Made by a program: the position numbers and the translations under genes. From assembly GCA_963746265.1 (NCBI GenBank), contig CAVVAM010000012.1, positions 248,001 through 312,000 on the forward strand: a stretch of 64,000 bases of DNA. Direction: 5' to 3'. This DNA comes from Ilumatobacter sp963746265. GTDB lineage: Bacteria > Actinomycetota > Acidimicrobiia > Acidimicrobiales > Ilumatobacteraceae. The notes under the pieces were generated by a model, which made no database searches, was not told the origin of the DNA, and saw only the letters and a program-made list of their open reading frames with translations. Below, one piece after another: positions 1-8,732 of this stretch (position 1 is its first letter; each line of letters opens with the position of its first letter).

Positions 1-263
1 GTCGTCGTCGCCGGACGCGGGATCGCCGCCAGGTGATACAGCACGTCGGGCGAACGCATCCCGATCAACGACGCGAACTCGTCGGTCGCGGCATCGAGGT
101 GATGGATTTTCAGCGAACCGGCCATCGACCGCGCCTCGGACAGGTTCGCCAGGCTCCCCTGGCTCAGATCGTCGACCACGTCGACCGTGGCGCCGTCGGC
201 GATCAGGCGATCGACGAGATGCGAGCCGATGAATCCGGCTCCTCCGACGACGACCACGTTCAT
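1..263 (-). CDS. NAD-dependent sugar epimerase/dehydratase, partial (N-terminal 87 residues)
   Basis: The start codon at 261-263 opens a protein beginning MNVVVVGGAGFIGSHLVDRL, the GxxGFIG dinucleotide-binding loop of extended short-chain dehydrogenases. An acidic residue follows the second strand (VDVVDDLSQG) and an LYHLAA segment comes later, both typical of UDP-glucose 4-epimerase-like enzymes acting on nucleotide sugars. The window edge cuts the gene, so the YxxxK active site is not visible and the exact substrate cannot be named. It lies downstream of the sugar nucleotidyltransferase on the same strand (56 bp gap), consistent with surface-polysaccharide precursor synthesis. Confidence 0.85.
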   Translation of the reverse strand, partial: MNVVVVGGAGFIGSHLVDRLIADGATVDVVDDLSQGSLANLSEARSMAGSLKIHHLDAATDEFASLIGMRSPDVLYHLAAIPRPATT

Positions 264-319
264 GATCACCCATCATGGCCGCTCGACACCCATCGGACCG
301 CGGCACAGCGACGCGACGA

Positions 320-1315
320 TCAGCTCGGGTCGGGAAGTCGTTGCGACACCACGCACGCACCGGGAGGCACGACGTAACCCGCCCCCACGACAGCGTCGGT
401 GACCACGCCATCACTGCCGATGACACCGGCGACGATCGAGCGCTCGACCACGGAGCCGGACCCGACCTCGGCGTTGGGAAGCAGCAGCGAGTCGGTGACC
501 GTGGCGCCGGCCGCGATCTTTGCGCCGTCGCCGACGACGCTCTCGACCACGATCGCCTCCGCGTCGATGCTCGCCCGTGGATGGACACCGTTGGATCCGG
601 TGCTGCGCACACCACGGATGAGATCCAGGTTGGCCTGCAGGTATTGATCGGGGCGCCCCGTGTCGAGCCAGTAGTCGTCGGTGGACGTGCCGAACAACCG
701 GCCGTGTTCCACAAGCTCCGGGAACACCGACCGTTCGACCGAGAAACGCTGCATCGCAGGGATCAGATCGATCACCGCTGGCTCCAGAACGTACGTCCCC
801 GCGTTGATGAGGCGGGAATTCGACTCACCGGGTGCGGGTTTCTCGACGAAGCGCCGCACGGCACCGTCGTCGTCGAGCTCGACCACGCCGAACGCCGACG
901 GATCGTCGACCGCCGTCAGGTGGATGGTGGCATCACCGCCGAAGTCGCGATGTGCGGCGACGAGATCCGCGAACTGTAGATCGCCGATCACATCACCGTT
1001 CGCGACGATGAACGTGTCGCTCACGCCGACGGCGCGGGCGGCGAACCCGATCGCACCGGCGGTGTCGAGCGGCTCGGGCTCGACGGCATAGTGCATCCGC
1101 ACATCGCCGTGGCTGCCGTCGGGGAACGCCGCCTGGAACGGCTCCGGTTTGAACCCGAGTGCCAGCACGACGTCGGTCACCCCGGCCTCGGCGAGGCGTT
1201 CGACGAGGTGCACGATCATCGGCCGGTGCAGCACCGGCAGCATCGGTTTCGGGATGTGGTTGGTGAGCGGACGAAGCCTGGTGCCGAACCCGCCCACCAG
1301 GACGACGGCGAACAT
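320..1315 (-). CDS. NDP-sugar pyrophosphorylase (mannose-1-phosphate guanylyltransferase-like)
   Basis: A 331-residue nucleotidyltransferase that should couple a sugar-1-phosphate to an NTP, supplying activated sugar for polysaccharide synthesis. The N-terminus carries the signature VLVGGFGTRLRPLT followed by PKPMLPV, the nucleotide-binding loop and catalytic lysine region of the family. The last hundred residues look like a left-handed beta-helix (IVVESVVGDGAKI, ATVTDSLLLPNAEVG). The ATG at 1315-1313 was chosen over an upstream in-frame start because the family signature begins there and it overlaps the stop of the upstream gene (TGATG), indicating translational coupling. Mannose-1-phosphate guanylyltransferase is likeliest, but glucose-1-phosphate specificity is not excluded. 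Confidence 0.85.
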   Translation of the reverse strand: MFAVVLVGGFGTRLRPLTNHIPKPMLPVLHRPMIVHLVERLAEAGVTDVVLALGFKPEPFQAAFPDGSHGDVRMHYAVEPEPLDTAGAIGFAARAVGVSDTFIVANGDVIGDLQFADLVAAHRDFGGDATIHLTAVDDPSAFGVVELDDDGAVRRFVEKPAPGESNSRLINAGTYVLEPAVIDLIPAMQRFSVERSVFPELVEHGRLFGTSTDDYWLDTGRPDQYLQANLDLIRGVRSTGSNGVHPRASIDAEAIVVESVVGDGAKIAAGATVTDSLLLPNAEVGSGSVVERSIVAGVIGSDGVVTDAVVGAGYVVPPGACVVSQRLPDPS

Positions 1316-2181
1316 CAGCCGTCGGTGCCGTCCGTCGAATCCGTCTCTCCGTCGTCGGTGGGGACCGTGTCGTCGGTTGTGACCGTGTCGTCGGTTGTGA
1401 CCGTGTCGTCGGTGGGGACCGTGTCGGTCGGGACGATCGACGACGTGCCCTGGAGGAGGTCGTCGGGCAGCAGCTGATCCGAGTCGACCGCACCCAGCTG
1501 CGGCAGGTCCTGCGCCCACGGTGGCATCACCTGGGGCTCGCCATCGGCGGTGAAGTAGACCGCGAAGACCATGCCGTCGTTGTCGATGTGGACCTCGTCC
1601 ATGTTGGCGATGTAGCGCGTACCGCCATCGGTGTCGGTGAACGATCCCCACGCCTTGACCGCCACCTCGCCGTCTTCGCCGTCACAGTCCGTGACGCCCT
1701 CTTCCCAGACTTCTTGGCCACCGAGCGCGTTCTGCGGGGGGAACGTGATCTTGTCGTTCTCGACCTGCACCTCGTAGGTGTCGAGGAAGACCCCCAGCAC
1801 GGCGTTCTTGCCGACTCCTCGCGAGTTGTAGGGGTGCCAGTGGATGACCCCGTCGTTGTGGCTGTGGATACCGGTACGCAGGAAGTTGGTGTTGGTGAAC
1901 TGACCGTTCGCGTCGCGCTCTTCGAGATCGCCCTCGAGCTGGTACCAGGTGTCGCACAGGTAGAACCCGTACGCCGCGTGCCAGTGATCGTTGATCGTAG
2001 GCGGCGAGTCATCGGCGGACGGCAGGGTCTGGCGGCTGTAGACGATGAGGGCCAGGCCCAGGATCAGCGTGGCCGCAACGGCGAGCGGGAAGACGGTGCC
2101 ACCCTGGAAGCGGACCTTCTTGCCCTTGCCCTTGTTCGCCAGCTTGGCTGCCTTCTTGGTCGACGAGGAGGTAGTTGCCAC
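1315..2181 (-). CDS. single-pass membrane-anchored protein of unknown function with Thr/Asp repeat tail
   Basis: 288 residues. A Lys-rich cytoplasmic start (KKAAKLANKGKGKKVR) precedes one transmembrane helix at about residues 29-48, and the rest should be outside. The outer part has His/aromatic-rich stretches (DHWHAAYGFYLC, HSHNDGVIHWHP) that could bind metal, though no enzyme family is recognised. The tail is low-complexity Asp/Thr/Val encoded by four 18-bp tandem units. The stop overlaps the ATG of the nucleotidyltransferase. Position between glycosyltransferases and sugar-nucleotide genes suggests an envelope role; this is inference. Confidence 0.75.
   Translation of the reverse strand: MATTSSSTKKAAKLANKGKGKKVRFQGGTVFPLAVAATLILGLALIVYSRQTLPSADDSPPTINDHWHAAYGFYLCDTWYQLEGDLEERDANGQFTNTNFLRTGIHSHNDGVIHWHPYNSRGVGKNAVLGVFLDTYEVQVENDKITFPPQNALGGQEVWEEGVTDCDGEDGEVAVKAWGSFTDTDGGTRYIANMDEVHIDNDGMVFAVYFTADGEPQVMPPWAQDLPQLGAVDSDQLLPDDLLQGTSSIVPTDTVPTDDTVTTDDTVTTDDTVPTDDGETDSTDGTDG
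1361..1432. repeat. four 18-bp tandem repeats (VNTR-like) inside a coding region
   Basis: Units at 1361-1378, 1379-1396, 1397-1414 and 1415-1432 are near-identical copies of the type gtgaccgtgtcgtcggtt. They encode D-T-V-(P/T)-T-D repeats in the exported tail of the membrane protein. Because 18 is a multiple of three, gain or loss of a copy by slippage would change tail length without breaking the frame. Confidence 0.85.
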
Positions 2182-2229
2182 GCAAATGAGGCTATCGGGG
2201 TGGTTCCTCCATTCGTGGGCGGCTCCCGC

Positions 2230-3459
2230 CTACCCGGCGACGGCGCGGATCAGCTCGTCGTAGGCCGCTGCGACTGCTTCGGGAGATGCCTCCTCGACCA
2301 CCCACGAACGGCCCGAGCGCCCCAGTCGGGCCGACCGTTCGGGATCGTCGACCAGCGCCCGGATGGCGGCGACGAAGGCTTCGAGGTCGTCCGGGGGCAC
2401 GGCGATCCCGCCGCCCGACGCCGCCAACAGCCGCGGGATCTCGGTTCCGGTGTCGATCGAGGCCACGACCGGGCGACCGGCGGCCAGGCTCGAATACGAC
2501 TTCGACGGCACGCTGACGTCGCCGAGGCCGGTCCGGAGCGGCACGACGTGCACGTCACCGGTCGCCAGCACCTCCGACAACCGCTCGATCGGCTGGTAGC
2601 CGGCGAACCGGAGGTTGGCGACGTCGACTGCGGCTCGCTCGAGGTCGGCCCGCGCTGCCCCGTCACCGTTGATCACGAACAGGATGTCGGGGCATCGACG
2701 GGCCGCGCCCACCACGAGATCGAGCGACTGTGAGAAACCGACGTTGCCGGCGTAGAGCACGACGGGTTCGTCGCCGATACCCAACTCGTCCCGGTAGGCC
2801 GTCATCCGGTCGCGGGGTTCGATGGCTGCGGTGTCGACGAAGTTCGTGATGACACGCACCCGATCACGGTGTGACGGTGCGACCTTCGCGGAGACGTTGC
2901 GCCGCAGGTCGTCGCTCAGCACGGTCACCGCGGCGGCCCGCTGGTACGCGAAGCGTTCCAGCAACTTCGCCGCGCCGATCACCTGCCGGTTCGTGATCGC
3001 GCCGGTACGAACCGCCGCGTCGGGGAAGACGTCCTGGATGTTGAGCACGAGCGAAGCCCCCCGCAGCAGACCGACGAGCCAACCGGTCGGTCCGAGCGTC
3101 AGCGGCGGCGACATCGCGAACACGACGTCGACCGAGCGCCATCGGCCACCGGCCCGCAGCGCGGCGATGCCGGACAGTGCCGAGAAGCCGATGAATCCGA
3201 GCGCTCGGCGCACGAGGTTCGATTTGTCGGCGCCGGGGAAGGGATACACCCTCGTCACCGACCCCCAGACGGTCGACTCGGTCTGCAACCATGTTCCGCT
3301 CCAGGCCGGATCGACGGCGTGGTCGGCGTACCACGGCAGCGACGTCACGACGTGGAGTTCGTGGCCCCGATCGGCCAACTCGTGGACGATGCGCGTCATC
3401 ACGGTGCCCGTGGGGGCCGTGTCGGGATCGAAATGTGGGCACAGGACGACGATCTTCAT
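2230..3459 (-). CDS. glycosyltransferase family 4 (WcaI-like)
   Basis: A 409-residue GT-B glycosyltransferase. The N-terminal Rossmann half starts MKIVVLCPHFDPDTAPTGTV, the acceptor-side loop of family 4 enzymes. The C-terminal half has the nucleotide-sugar domain (VVLYAGNVGFSQSLD near residue 233, then VPPDDLEAFVAAI). It should add a sugar from an NDP donor to a lipid-linked or polymeric acceptor at the cytoplasmic face. Its ATG overlaps the stop of the upstream glycosyltransferase by four bases, so the three glycosyltransferases form one translationally coupled cassette. Donor and acceptor cannot be read from sequence. Confidence 0.88.
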   Translation of the reverse strand: MKIVVLCPHFDPDTAPTGTVMTRIVHELADRGHELHVVTSLPWYADHAVDPAWSGTWLQTESTVWGSVTRVYPFPGADKSNLVRRALGFIGFSALSGIAALRAGGRWRSVDVVFAMSPPLTLGPTGWLVGLLRGASLVLNIQDVFPDAAVRTGAITNRQVIGAAKLLERFAYQRAAAVTVLSDDLRRNVSAKVAPSHRDRVRVITNFVDTAAIEPRDRMTAYRDELGIGDEPVVLYAGNVGFSQSLDLVVGAARRCPDILFVINGDGAARADLERAAVDVANLRFAGYQPIERLSEVLATGDVHVVPLRTGLGDVSVPSKSYSSLAAGRPVVASIDTGTEIPRLLAASGGGIAVPPDDLEAFVAAIRALVDDPERSARLGRSGRSWVVEEASPEAVAAAYDELIRAVAG

Positions 3460-4550
3460 CCCGCCGCCTGCCGGTACGCGGCCCCGATCGCACGACCCGA
3501 CGCCCCAACCGTGTACCTGCGCCTCCGCTGCCGCCCTCGACCAACGAGCTCGTCACGGCGGGAGCGGGCTTCATCCACCGCTGCCGCCCACGCCTCACCG
3601 GAGCGCCGGCCGACGATGACGCCCGCGTCCCCGACCACCTCGACCAACGCCTCGGCATCGCTGCAGACCACCGGTGTGTCGAGAGCCATCGCTTCCACGA
3701 CCGGGGCACCGAACCCTTCGAACTCGCTCGGAAAGACCAAGGCGTCGGCGCCCGCGACGAGCGCATCACGATCCGACGCGCTCACGCGTCCTGGCCGGAT
3801 CGCGCGTGCGTGGTGCGGGCTCGCCTCGATCGCCCGAGCCAGATCCTCCTCCGCCGAGCCGCAACCGCCGATCAGGACGACGGCCGTGACATCGTCGAGA
3901 TGCTCGAGCATGTCGACCAGCACGCCGTGTCCCTTGTGCGGATGGGTGATCGCCGGATAGACGACATAGGGCCGCTCGTCGACCCCGTGCCGCCGGCGGG
4001 CGCCGGCGATCGCGTCGGGCTCGGGATGCACCGCGTCGGGCACCCCGTGGGGGACGACCATCACACGATCGGCGTCGATGCCGAACGCGTCGACGACCTC
4101 ACCCCGGACGAACTCGGTCGGAACGGCCACGACGGCCGACCGACCGACCGAGCGCGGCACCATGGCATCGAGATACCGATGACGCACCTTGCCGAAATAC
4201 TGGGGGAACCGACGGTACTGGAGGTCGTGGATCGTCAGCACCACCGGTCCCGGGCCGATCATCGGTACGGTGCCGCCACCGTGGTGCACGACCGCCGCCC
4301 CACGCGCCCGAACCGCGAGCCACGAGTGCTCGAGCCCGATGCGGATCACCCGGTGGCCACCGGAGAACGGCATCGCCGTCGTCCGGAACCGATCGGTGAG
4401 GATCGGATGGGCGTCGAGAACGGCGGCATCGCACAGCAAGTCGATGGCGAACTCCGACTCATCGACGCCCATCAACTGACGCGTGAGGTACTCCTCCGAG
4501 CCTCCGACACGTCCCGGCGCCATCCACGTGAGGTTCACGGCGACCCTCAT
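3456..4550 (-). CDS. glycosyltransferase family 4
   Basis: 364 residues starting MRVAVNLTWMAPGRVGGSEE; the loop GRVGGSEEYL is the usual acceptor-domain glycine loop. In the C-terminal domain a strand-and-helix with YPAITHPHKGH and the donor-binding segment VFPSEFEGFGAPVVEAMA (E-x7-E type) are clear. The ATG at 4550-4548 was preferred to an upstream in-frame start because it gives the family's N-terminus and overlaps the upstream stop by four bases. It is the middle gene of the three-gene cassette. Confidence 0.88.
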   Translation of the reverse strand: MRVAVNLTWMAPGRVGGSEEYLTRQLMGVDESEFAIDLLCDAAVLDAHPILTDRFRTTAMPFSGGHRVIRIGLEHSWLAVRARGAAVVHHGGGTVPMIGPGPVVLTIHDLQYRRFPQYFGKVRHRYLDAMVPRSVGRSAVVAVPTEFVRGEVVDAFGIDADRVMVVPHGVPDAVHPEPDAIAGARRRHGVDERPYVVYPAITHPHKGHGVLVDMLEHLDDVTAVVLIGGCGSAEEDLARAIEASPHHARAIRPGRVSASDRDALVAGADALVFPSEFEGFGAPVVEAMALDTPVVCSDAEALVEVVGDAGVIVGRRSGEAWAAAVDEARSRRDELVGRGRQRRRRYTVGASGRAIGAAYRQAAG

Positions 4551-5614
4551 CGGGCCACCTCGCGGTAGGCCGCGACCGTCGCGTCGACGGTCGCCTCCCA
4601 AGTGAGTTCTGCCGCGCGAGCCGATCCGAGCGAGACCAGTTCGGGGCCTCGGTCCAGGGCCTCCCGGATGCCGTCGGCGATCGATTCGATGTCGGTCGGA
4701 TCGACCAGCACGGCCGCGCCGCCGGCGACCTCTTCGGTCGAGGTGCCGCGGCTGGTGACGACGGGCGTACCGTGAGCCATCGCCTCGGCCACCGGCAGAC
4801 CGAAACCCTCCGAGAGACTCGGGTACGCGAACACCGTGGCGAGCGAGTACACAGCCGGCAGGTCGGCCGCCTCCACGAAGCCGAGGAAACGCACATCGTT
4901 CGCCGAGGCACCGGCGTCACCCCATCCCTCGGCGCCGGCCGCCACCAGCGGGAGACCGAGCTCGCGGACGGCCGTCGCCAGCGCTGCAAGGTTCTTTCGT
5001 GGCTCGATCGTCCCGACGAAGAGCACGAACTCCGACGGCAGATCGAACGTTCGGATGACCCTCCTGCGGTCGCCCTCGGTCACGGGCGATGCCTCCACCC
5101 CCCACGGCACGTACCGGATCCGGGCATCGTCGAAACCCTCGGCCACGAGGTCACCCATCGTGGCCCGGCTCGGGCACAGCACGAGATCGGCCGACCGGCA
5201 CCGCTCGAGCCCTCGACGCATGACCCGCGCACCGTGCGTCGTGAAGCGTTCGGGCGCATCCAGGAAGGCCACGTCGTGCACGGTGACGACGTGAGCAGCA
5301 TCGGTCGCCGCGGGGATCGCCGTGGTCGAGTGACAGACGTCGATCGATCCCGTCGCCCGCTCGACCTTCGGCCACTCGAACCGGTTCCAGGCCTCGTAGA
5401 GCCAGGGACGGGCGACCGGCAGGTGCCGCGTACCAGCCGGCGGCGCGAACGGGGGACCGGGGTCGCGGCGGTGGCGGCCGGCGACGCCGACGACCGTCAG
5501 GTCGGCACGCCCGTCGAGCCGGCGGGCCACCTCCAGCGTCGCGATCGCGGTACCACCGGGAACGGAATGCCAGCACTGCTCGACGGTGTAGGCGATGCGC
5601 AGCGGTTCCGGCAC
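4547..5614 (-). CDS. glycosyltransferase family 4, first gene of a three-gene cassette
   Basis: About 355 residues. The conserved part begins LRIAYTVEQCWHSVPGGTA, with the glycine loop GGTA, and the C-terminal half has FVGTIEPRKN, then FAYPSLSEGFGLPVAEAMA with the paired glutamates of family 4 donor sites. The open frame extends upstream without an ATG. The GTG at 5614-5612 is chosen as the closest start to the conserved fold; another GTG at 5635 would add seven residues. Downstream genes follow with four-base overlaps. The likely job is successive sugar additions to an envelope glycan. Confidence 0.85.
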   Translation of the reverse strand: MPEPLRIAYTVEQCWHSVPGGTAIATLEVARRLDGRADLTVVGVAGRHRRDPGPPFAPPAGTRHLPVARPWLYEAWNRFEWPKVERATGSIDVCHSTTAIPAATDAAHVVTVHDVAFLDAPERFTTHGARVMRRGLERCRSADLVLCPSRATMGDLVAEGFDDARIRYVPWGVEASPVTEGDRRRVIRTFDLPSEFVLFVGTIEPRKNLAALATAVRELGLPLVAAGAEGWGDAGASANDVRFLGFVEAADLPAVYSLATVFAYPSLSEGFGLPVAEAMAHGTPVVTSRGTSTEEVAGGAAVLVDPTDIESIADGIREALDRGPELVSLGSARAAELTWEATVDATVAAYREVAR

Positions 5615-5684
5615 CGCACCATCATGGCGACTGACACGCAGGTGATCCACCTCCGTCCACTCGCCCACACCGGGAAACCGGGTC

Positions 5685-6248
5685 TCACACGATCCCGGCC
5701 GCGACGGCCGGCGCGCGGTACGCCTCGGCCAGCGAGTCGATCGTCTCGTGGGCGTTGAGACCACTGGGATTCGGAACGACCCAGAGCCGGGCACCTTCGA
5801 AGCCGCCGGGTTGCTCCCCCATCGGGGCGTTCGACTCGCGGAACGCAGTGCGATACGCGGTGACGCCGGCGATCGCGACCACGGTCGGTCGGTGCTCCGC
5901 GACGAACGACCGGAGCTCCTCGCCGCCGGCCCGAAGCTCGGCTGTGGTCAGCTCGGCCGCTCGCGCCGTGGTCCGCCGGACCACATTGGTGATCCCGATG
6001 CCACGCTCGATCAGGTGCGCGCGATCGGCATCGGTCATGCCGTTGCCGCGGTCGATGTCACGATCGATGATCCCAGCTCGCAGCAAGGCCGGATAGAAAC
6101 GGTTCCCGGGGTGGGCGAAGTGCGTCTGGCTGGCCGCGGTCCACAGCCCGGGATTGATGCCGACGAACAAGAGCCGGAGGTCCTGGCCGATCAGGTCGGG
6201 CACCGTGACGTCTCGGGCGGCTTCGAGCTGCTCTCGGGTGAAACCCAT
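5685..6248 (-). CDS. mug: G/U mismatch-specific DNA glycosylase (Mug/TDG family)
   Basis: 187 residues of the uracil-DNA glycosylase superfamily, family 2. The motif LLFVGINPGLWTAASQTHFA holds the GINPG segment, whose Asn is the catalytic residue in Mug-type enzymes, and the second DNA-binding motif appears as VVPNPSGLNA near the C-terminus. It should remove U or related bases from G mismatches and start base excision repair. The ATG at 6248-6246 gives the usual length. It is divergent from the GNAT gene with a 36-bp gap that must hold both promoters. Confidence 0.9.
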   Translation of the reverse strand: MGFTREQLEAARDVTVPDLIGQDLRLLFVGINPGLWTAASQTHFAHPGNRFYPALLRAGIIDRDIDRGNGMTDADRAHLIERGIGITNVVRRTTARAAELTTAELRAGGEELRSFVAEHRPTVVAIAGVTAYRTAFRESNAPMGEQPGGFEGARLWVVPNPSGLNAHETIDSLAEAYRAPAVAAGIV

Positions 6249-6284
6249 CCCGACCAGGGTAAGCCGAGCAGACAGGATGAGCCG

Positions 6285-6932
6285 ATGGCACATTCGTACT
6301 GGCCGCTGTTCGATCTCGAGGTCCGCACACCGCGGATCACCCTCCGATACCTCGACGACGACCTGGAAGCGCAGCTGATCGACCTCGCATCCCGCGGGGT
6401 CCACTCGCCCGACTACATGCCGTTCTCGGTGCCCTGGACCGACCTGGGCCCGCCCGAGTTCGGTCGTCAGGCACTCGCCTTCTACTGGCGCAACCGCGCG
6501 GCGACACCCGAGTCGTGGAACATCCTCTTCGCGGTCATCGTTGACGGCGAAGTGGTCGGTTCGACGAATCTGGGTGCCGACGGGTTCCAGATCAAGCGGT
6601 GGTTCGAGACCGGATCGTGGCTCGGTCTCCCGTATCACGGACGCGGGTTGGGCAAGGAGCTTCGCGTGGCGACGCTGCACCTTGGCTTCCTCGCTTTCGA
6701 CGCATCGGTTGCCGGCACCGGGGCGTACACCGACAATGCTCCCTCGCTCGGTGTCACACGGTCGCTCGGCTACGAACACAACGGCATCGAGCACCACGTT
6801 CGCCGCGGTGAACTCGCCGTGATCGAGCGCTATCGGATGAGTCGAGCGCACTTCCTCACCAACGTCCGGCGCGACGACATCGAGATCGCCGGCGACGGGG
6901 CGGCAAGGGAGCTCCTCGGGATCACGCGGTGA
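6285..6932 (+). CDS. GNAT-family N-acetyltransferase
   Basis: 215 residues of the RimJ/RimL-like type: an N-terminal strand TPRITLRYLDDDLEAQL, a central FAVIVDGEVVGSTNLGA strand pair, and the acetyl-CoA loop seen as LPYHGRGLGKELR, followed by the family's N-x-xS-x-x-x-x-x-x-LGY segment (DNAPSLGVTRSLGYE). The substrate is unknown. ATG 6285 matches the start of the fold. The 3' end overlaps the convergent rmlD stop by 11 bp, so the two genes probably share no simple intrinsic terminator. Confidence 0.88.
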   Translation: MAHSYWPLFDLEVRTPRITLRYLDDDLEAQLIDLASRGVHSPDYMPFSVPWTDLGPPEFGRQALAFYWRNRAATPESWNILFAVIVDGEVVGSTNLGADGFQIKRWFETGSWLGLPYHGRGLGKELRVATLHLGFLAFDASVAGTGAYTDNAPSLGVTRSLGYEHNGIEHHVRRGELAVIERYRMSRAHFLTNVRRDDIEIAGDGAARELLGITR

Positions 6933-7767
6933 GGTGGGCGACGAGCTCCCGCAACGGTTCGCGGTGATGCCGGAGCGGCGCGAGGTCGCCGAGACGGATC
7001 ACGGCGTTGTCGAGCACGCTGTTGGCCGGCCGCGGGGCGGGCCGCGGCGGATGGAGATCGGCGGTCGCGATCGGGTGCACCATGGACGGGTCGCGACCCG
7101 CCTCGGCGACGATCTCGCGGACGAACTCGAACCACGAGACAGCGCCCCCGTTGGTCACGTGATGGATGCCCGACCGGCGATCGACGGCGAGCCGTCGCAC
7201 CATGGGCGCCAGATCCGCGGTGAACGTCGGGCAGCCCCGCTGATCGTCCACGAACGAGAGGCTGGTCTGTTCCTCGACGAGCCGGAGGATCGTCTTCACC
7301 ATGTTGTTCCCGTGGGCACCGCACACCCAGGAGGTCCGGATGATGCAGGCGTCCGGACCGACCGCTCGTTCCCCGGCGAGTTTCGACGCGCCGTAGACCG
7401 ACTGCGGGTTCGGGTCGTCCCACTCGCGATACGGGCGGGTGAGCGAGCCATCGAAGACGTAGTCGGTGCTGAGATGTACGAGGTGGGCGCCCGCAAGTGC
7501 CGATGCCTCGGCCAGCCAGCGAGGGCCGAGCGCGTTCACCCGGAACGCTCGGTCGACGTCGCCCTCGCAGGCGTCGACCGCGGTCCAGGCGGCCGTGTTC
7601 ACGATCGCATCGGGGCGCAGCGTCGTGACCGCGCCCAGTACCGCCGATCGATCGGACACGTCGAGCCCCGAGCGGTCGAGCGCGATGACGTCGTCGCCCT
7701 GCGCCTCGCAGTGGGCGACCAGGTCGACGCCGAGCTGGCCGGCCGCCCCGGTGACGAGGACACGCAT
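6922..7767 (-). CDS. rfbD: dTDP-4-dehydrorhamnose reductase
   Basis: 281 residues. It catalyses the last step of dTDP-L-rhamnose synthesis, NAD(P)H-dependent reduction of the 4-keto group. It shows the binding loop VTGAAGQLGVDL, the catalytic-region strand STDYVFDGSLTRPY, and the YGASK active-site motif. The ATG at 7767-7765 overlaps the rmlB stop (TGATG). It is the last gene of the rmlA-rmlC-rmlB-rmlD operon. Confidence 0.95.
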   Translation of the reverse strand: MRVLVTGAAGQLGVDLVAHCEAQGDDVIALDRSGLDVSDRSAVLGAVTTLRPDAIVNTAAWTAVDACEGDVDRAFRVNALGPRWLAEASALAGAHLVHLSTDYVFDGSLTRPYREWDDPNPQSVYGASKLAGERAVGPDACIIRTSWVCGAHGNNMVKTILRLVEEQTSLSFVDDQRGCPTFTADLAPMVRRLAVDRRSGIHHVTNGGAVSWFEFVREIVAEAGRDPSMVHPIATADLHPPRPAPRPANSVLDNAVIRLGDLAPLRHHREPLRELVAHLTA

Positions 7768-8732
7768 CAGAGCCCGACGCGCTGCTTCAAGGGCTCCCAC
7801 CACGCACGGTTCGAGCGGTACCAGTCGACCGTGTGTTCGAGACCGCTGTCGAAGTCCCGCTCGAGTTCCCATCCGAGTGCGATGATCTTGTCGATGTTCA
7901 CGCTGTAGCGCCGGTCGTGCCCGAGCCGATCGGGCACCCACTCGATCGCCGTTTCGTCGCGACCCGTGAGCGCCAGCAGACGCATCGTGATGTCGCGGTT
8001 CGTGAGCTCGTTGTGGGCGCCGATGTTGTAGATCTCGCCCGGCTCGCCGCGCTCGAACACCAGGTGAGCGGCACGGTTGTGGTCTTCGACGTGGATCCAG
8101 TCGCGGACGTTTCCTCCGTCGCCCATCAGCGGCACGGTCCTGCCGTCGAGCAGGTTGGTCGTGAACAACGGGATCAGCTTCTCGGGGAACTGATACGGCC
8201 CGTAGTTGTTGCTGCAGCGGGTGACCACGACGGGGAGTCCGTACGTCGTGTGGTAGCTGAGGGCCAGAAGATCGCTTCCCGCCTTGGCGGCGGAGTACGG
8301 CGACCGAGGCGTGAGGACGTCGGTCTCTGTGAACGATCCCTCGTCGATCGTGCCGTACACCTCGTCGGTCGAGATGTGCACGAACTTCGACACCTCGGCA
8401 CGCAGCGCCACGTCGCACAGCACGCTCGTGCCGAACGTGTTGGTGGTGACGAACGCGTACGGGTCGGCGATCGATCGGTCGACGTGCGACTCGGCGGCGA
8501 AGTGCACGACCGCGTCGTGCCCCTGCAGATGCTCGGTGACCGCATCCTGGTCGCAGATGTCGCCCTTGACGAAACGGGCGCGGCGGTCGTCGATCACGTC
8601 TTCGATGCTCGACAGGTTGCCCGCGTAGGTCAACTTGTCGAAGACCGTGATCTCGTGATCGGTGTGGTCGAGTACCCAGCGGAGGTAGTTGGAGCCGATG
8701 AATCCCGCCGCACCGGTCACGAACAGCCTCAC
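7767..8732 (-). CDS. rfbB: dTDP-glucose 4,6-dehydratase
   Basis: 321 residues. Converts dTDP-glucose to the 4-keto-6-deoxy intermediate using bound NAD. Visible motifs are GAAGFIGSNYLRW at the N-terminus, HFAAESHVDRSI, STDEVYGTIDEG (catalytic Thr-Asp-Glu region) and SPYSAAKAGSD (Tyr-x3-Lys). Length is normal for the family. It overlaps rmlC by four bases upstream and rmlD by one base downstream. Confidence 0.96.
   Translation of the reverse strand: MRLFVTGAAGFIGSNYLRWVLDHTDHEITVFDKLTYAGNLSSIEDVIDDRRARFVKGDICDQDAVTEHLQGHDAVVHFAAESHVDRSIADPYAFVTTNTFGTSVLCDVALRAEVSKFVHISTDEVYGTIDEGSFTETDVLTPRSPYSAAKAGSDLLALSYHTTYGLPVVVTRCSNNYGPYQFPEKLIPLFTTNLLDGRTVPLMGDGGNVRDWIHVEDHNRAAHLVFERGEPGEIYNIGAHNELTNRDITMRLLALTGRDETAIEWVPDRLGHDRRYSVNIDKIIALGWELERDFDSGLEHTVDWYRSNRAWWEPLKQRVGL

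Noticed and set aside
4772..5758. 328-residue plus-strand open frame opposite the first glycosyltransferase
   Set aside because: No domain or ribosome site; the minus strand carries a well-conserved glycosyltransferase.
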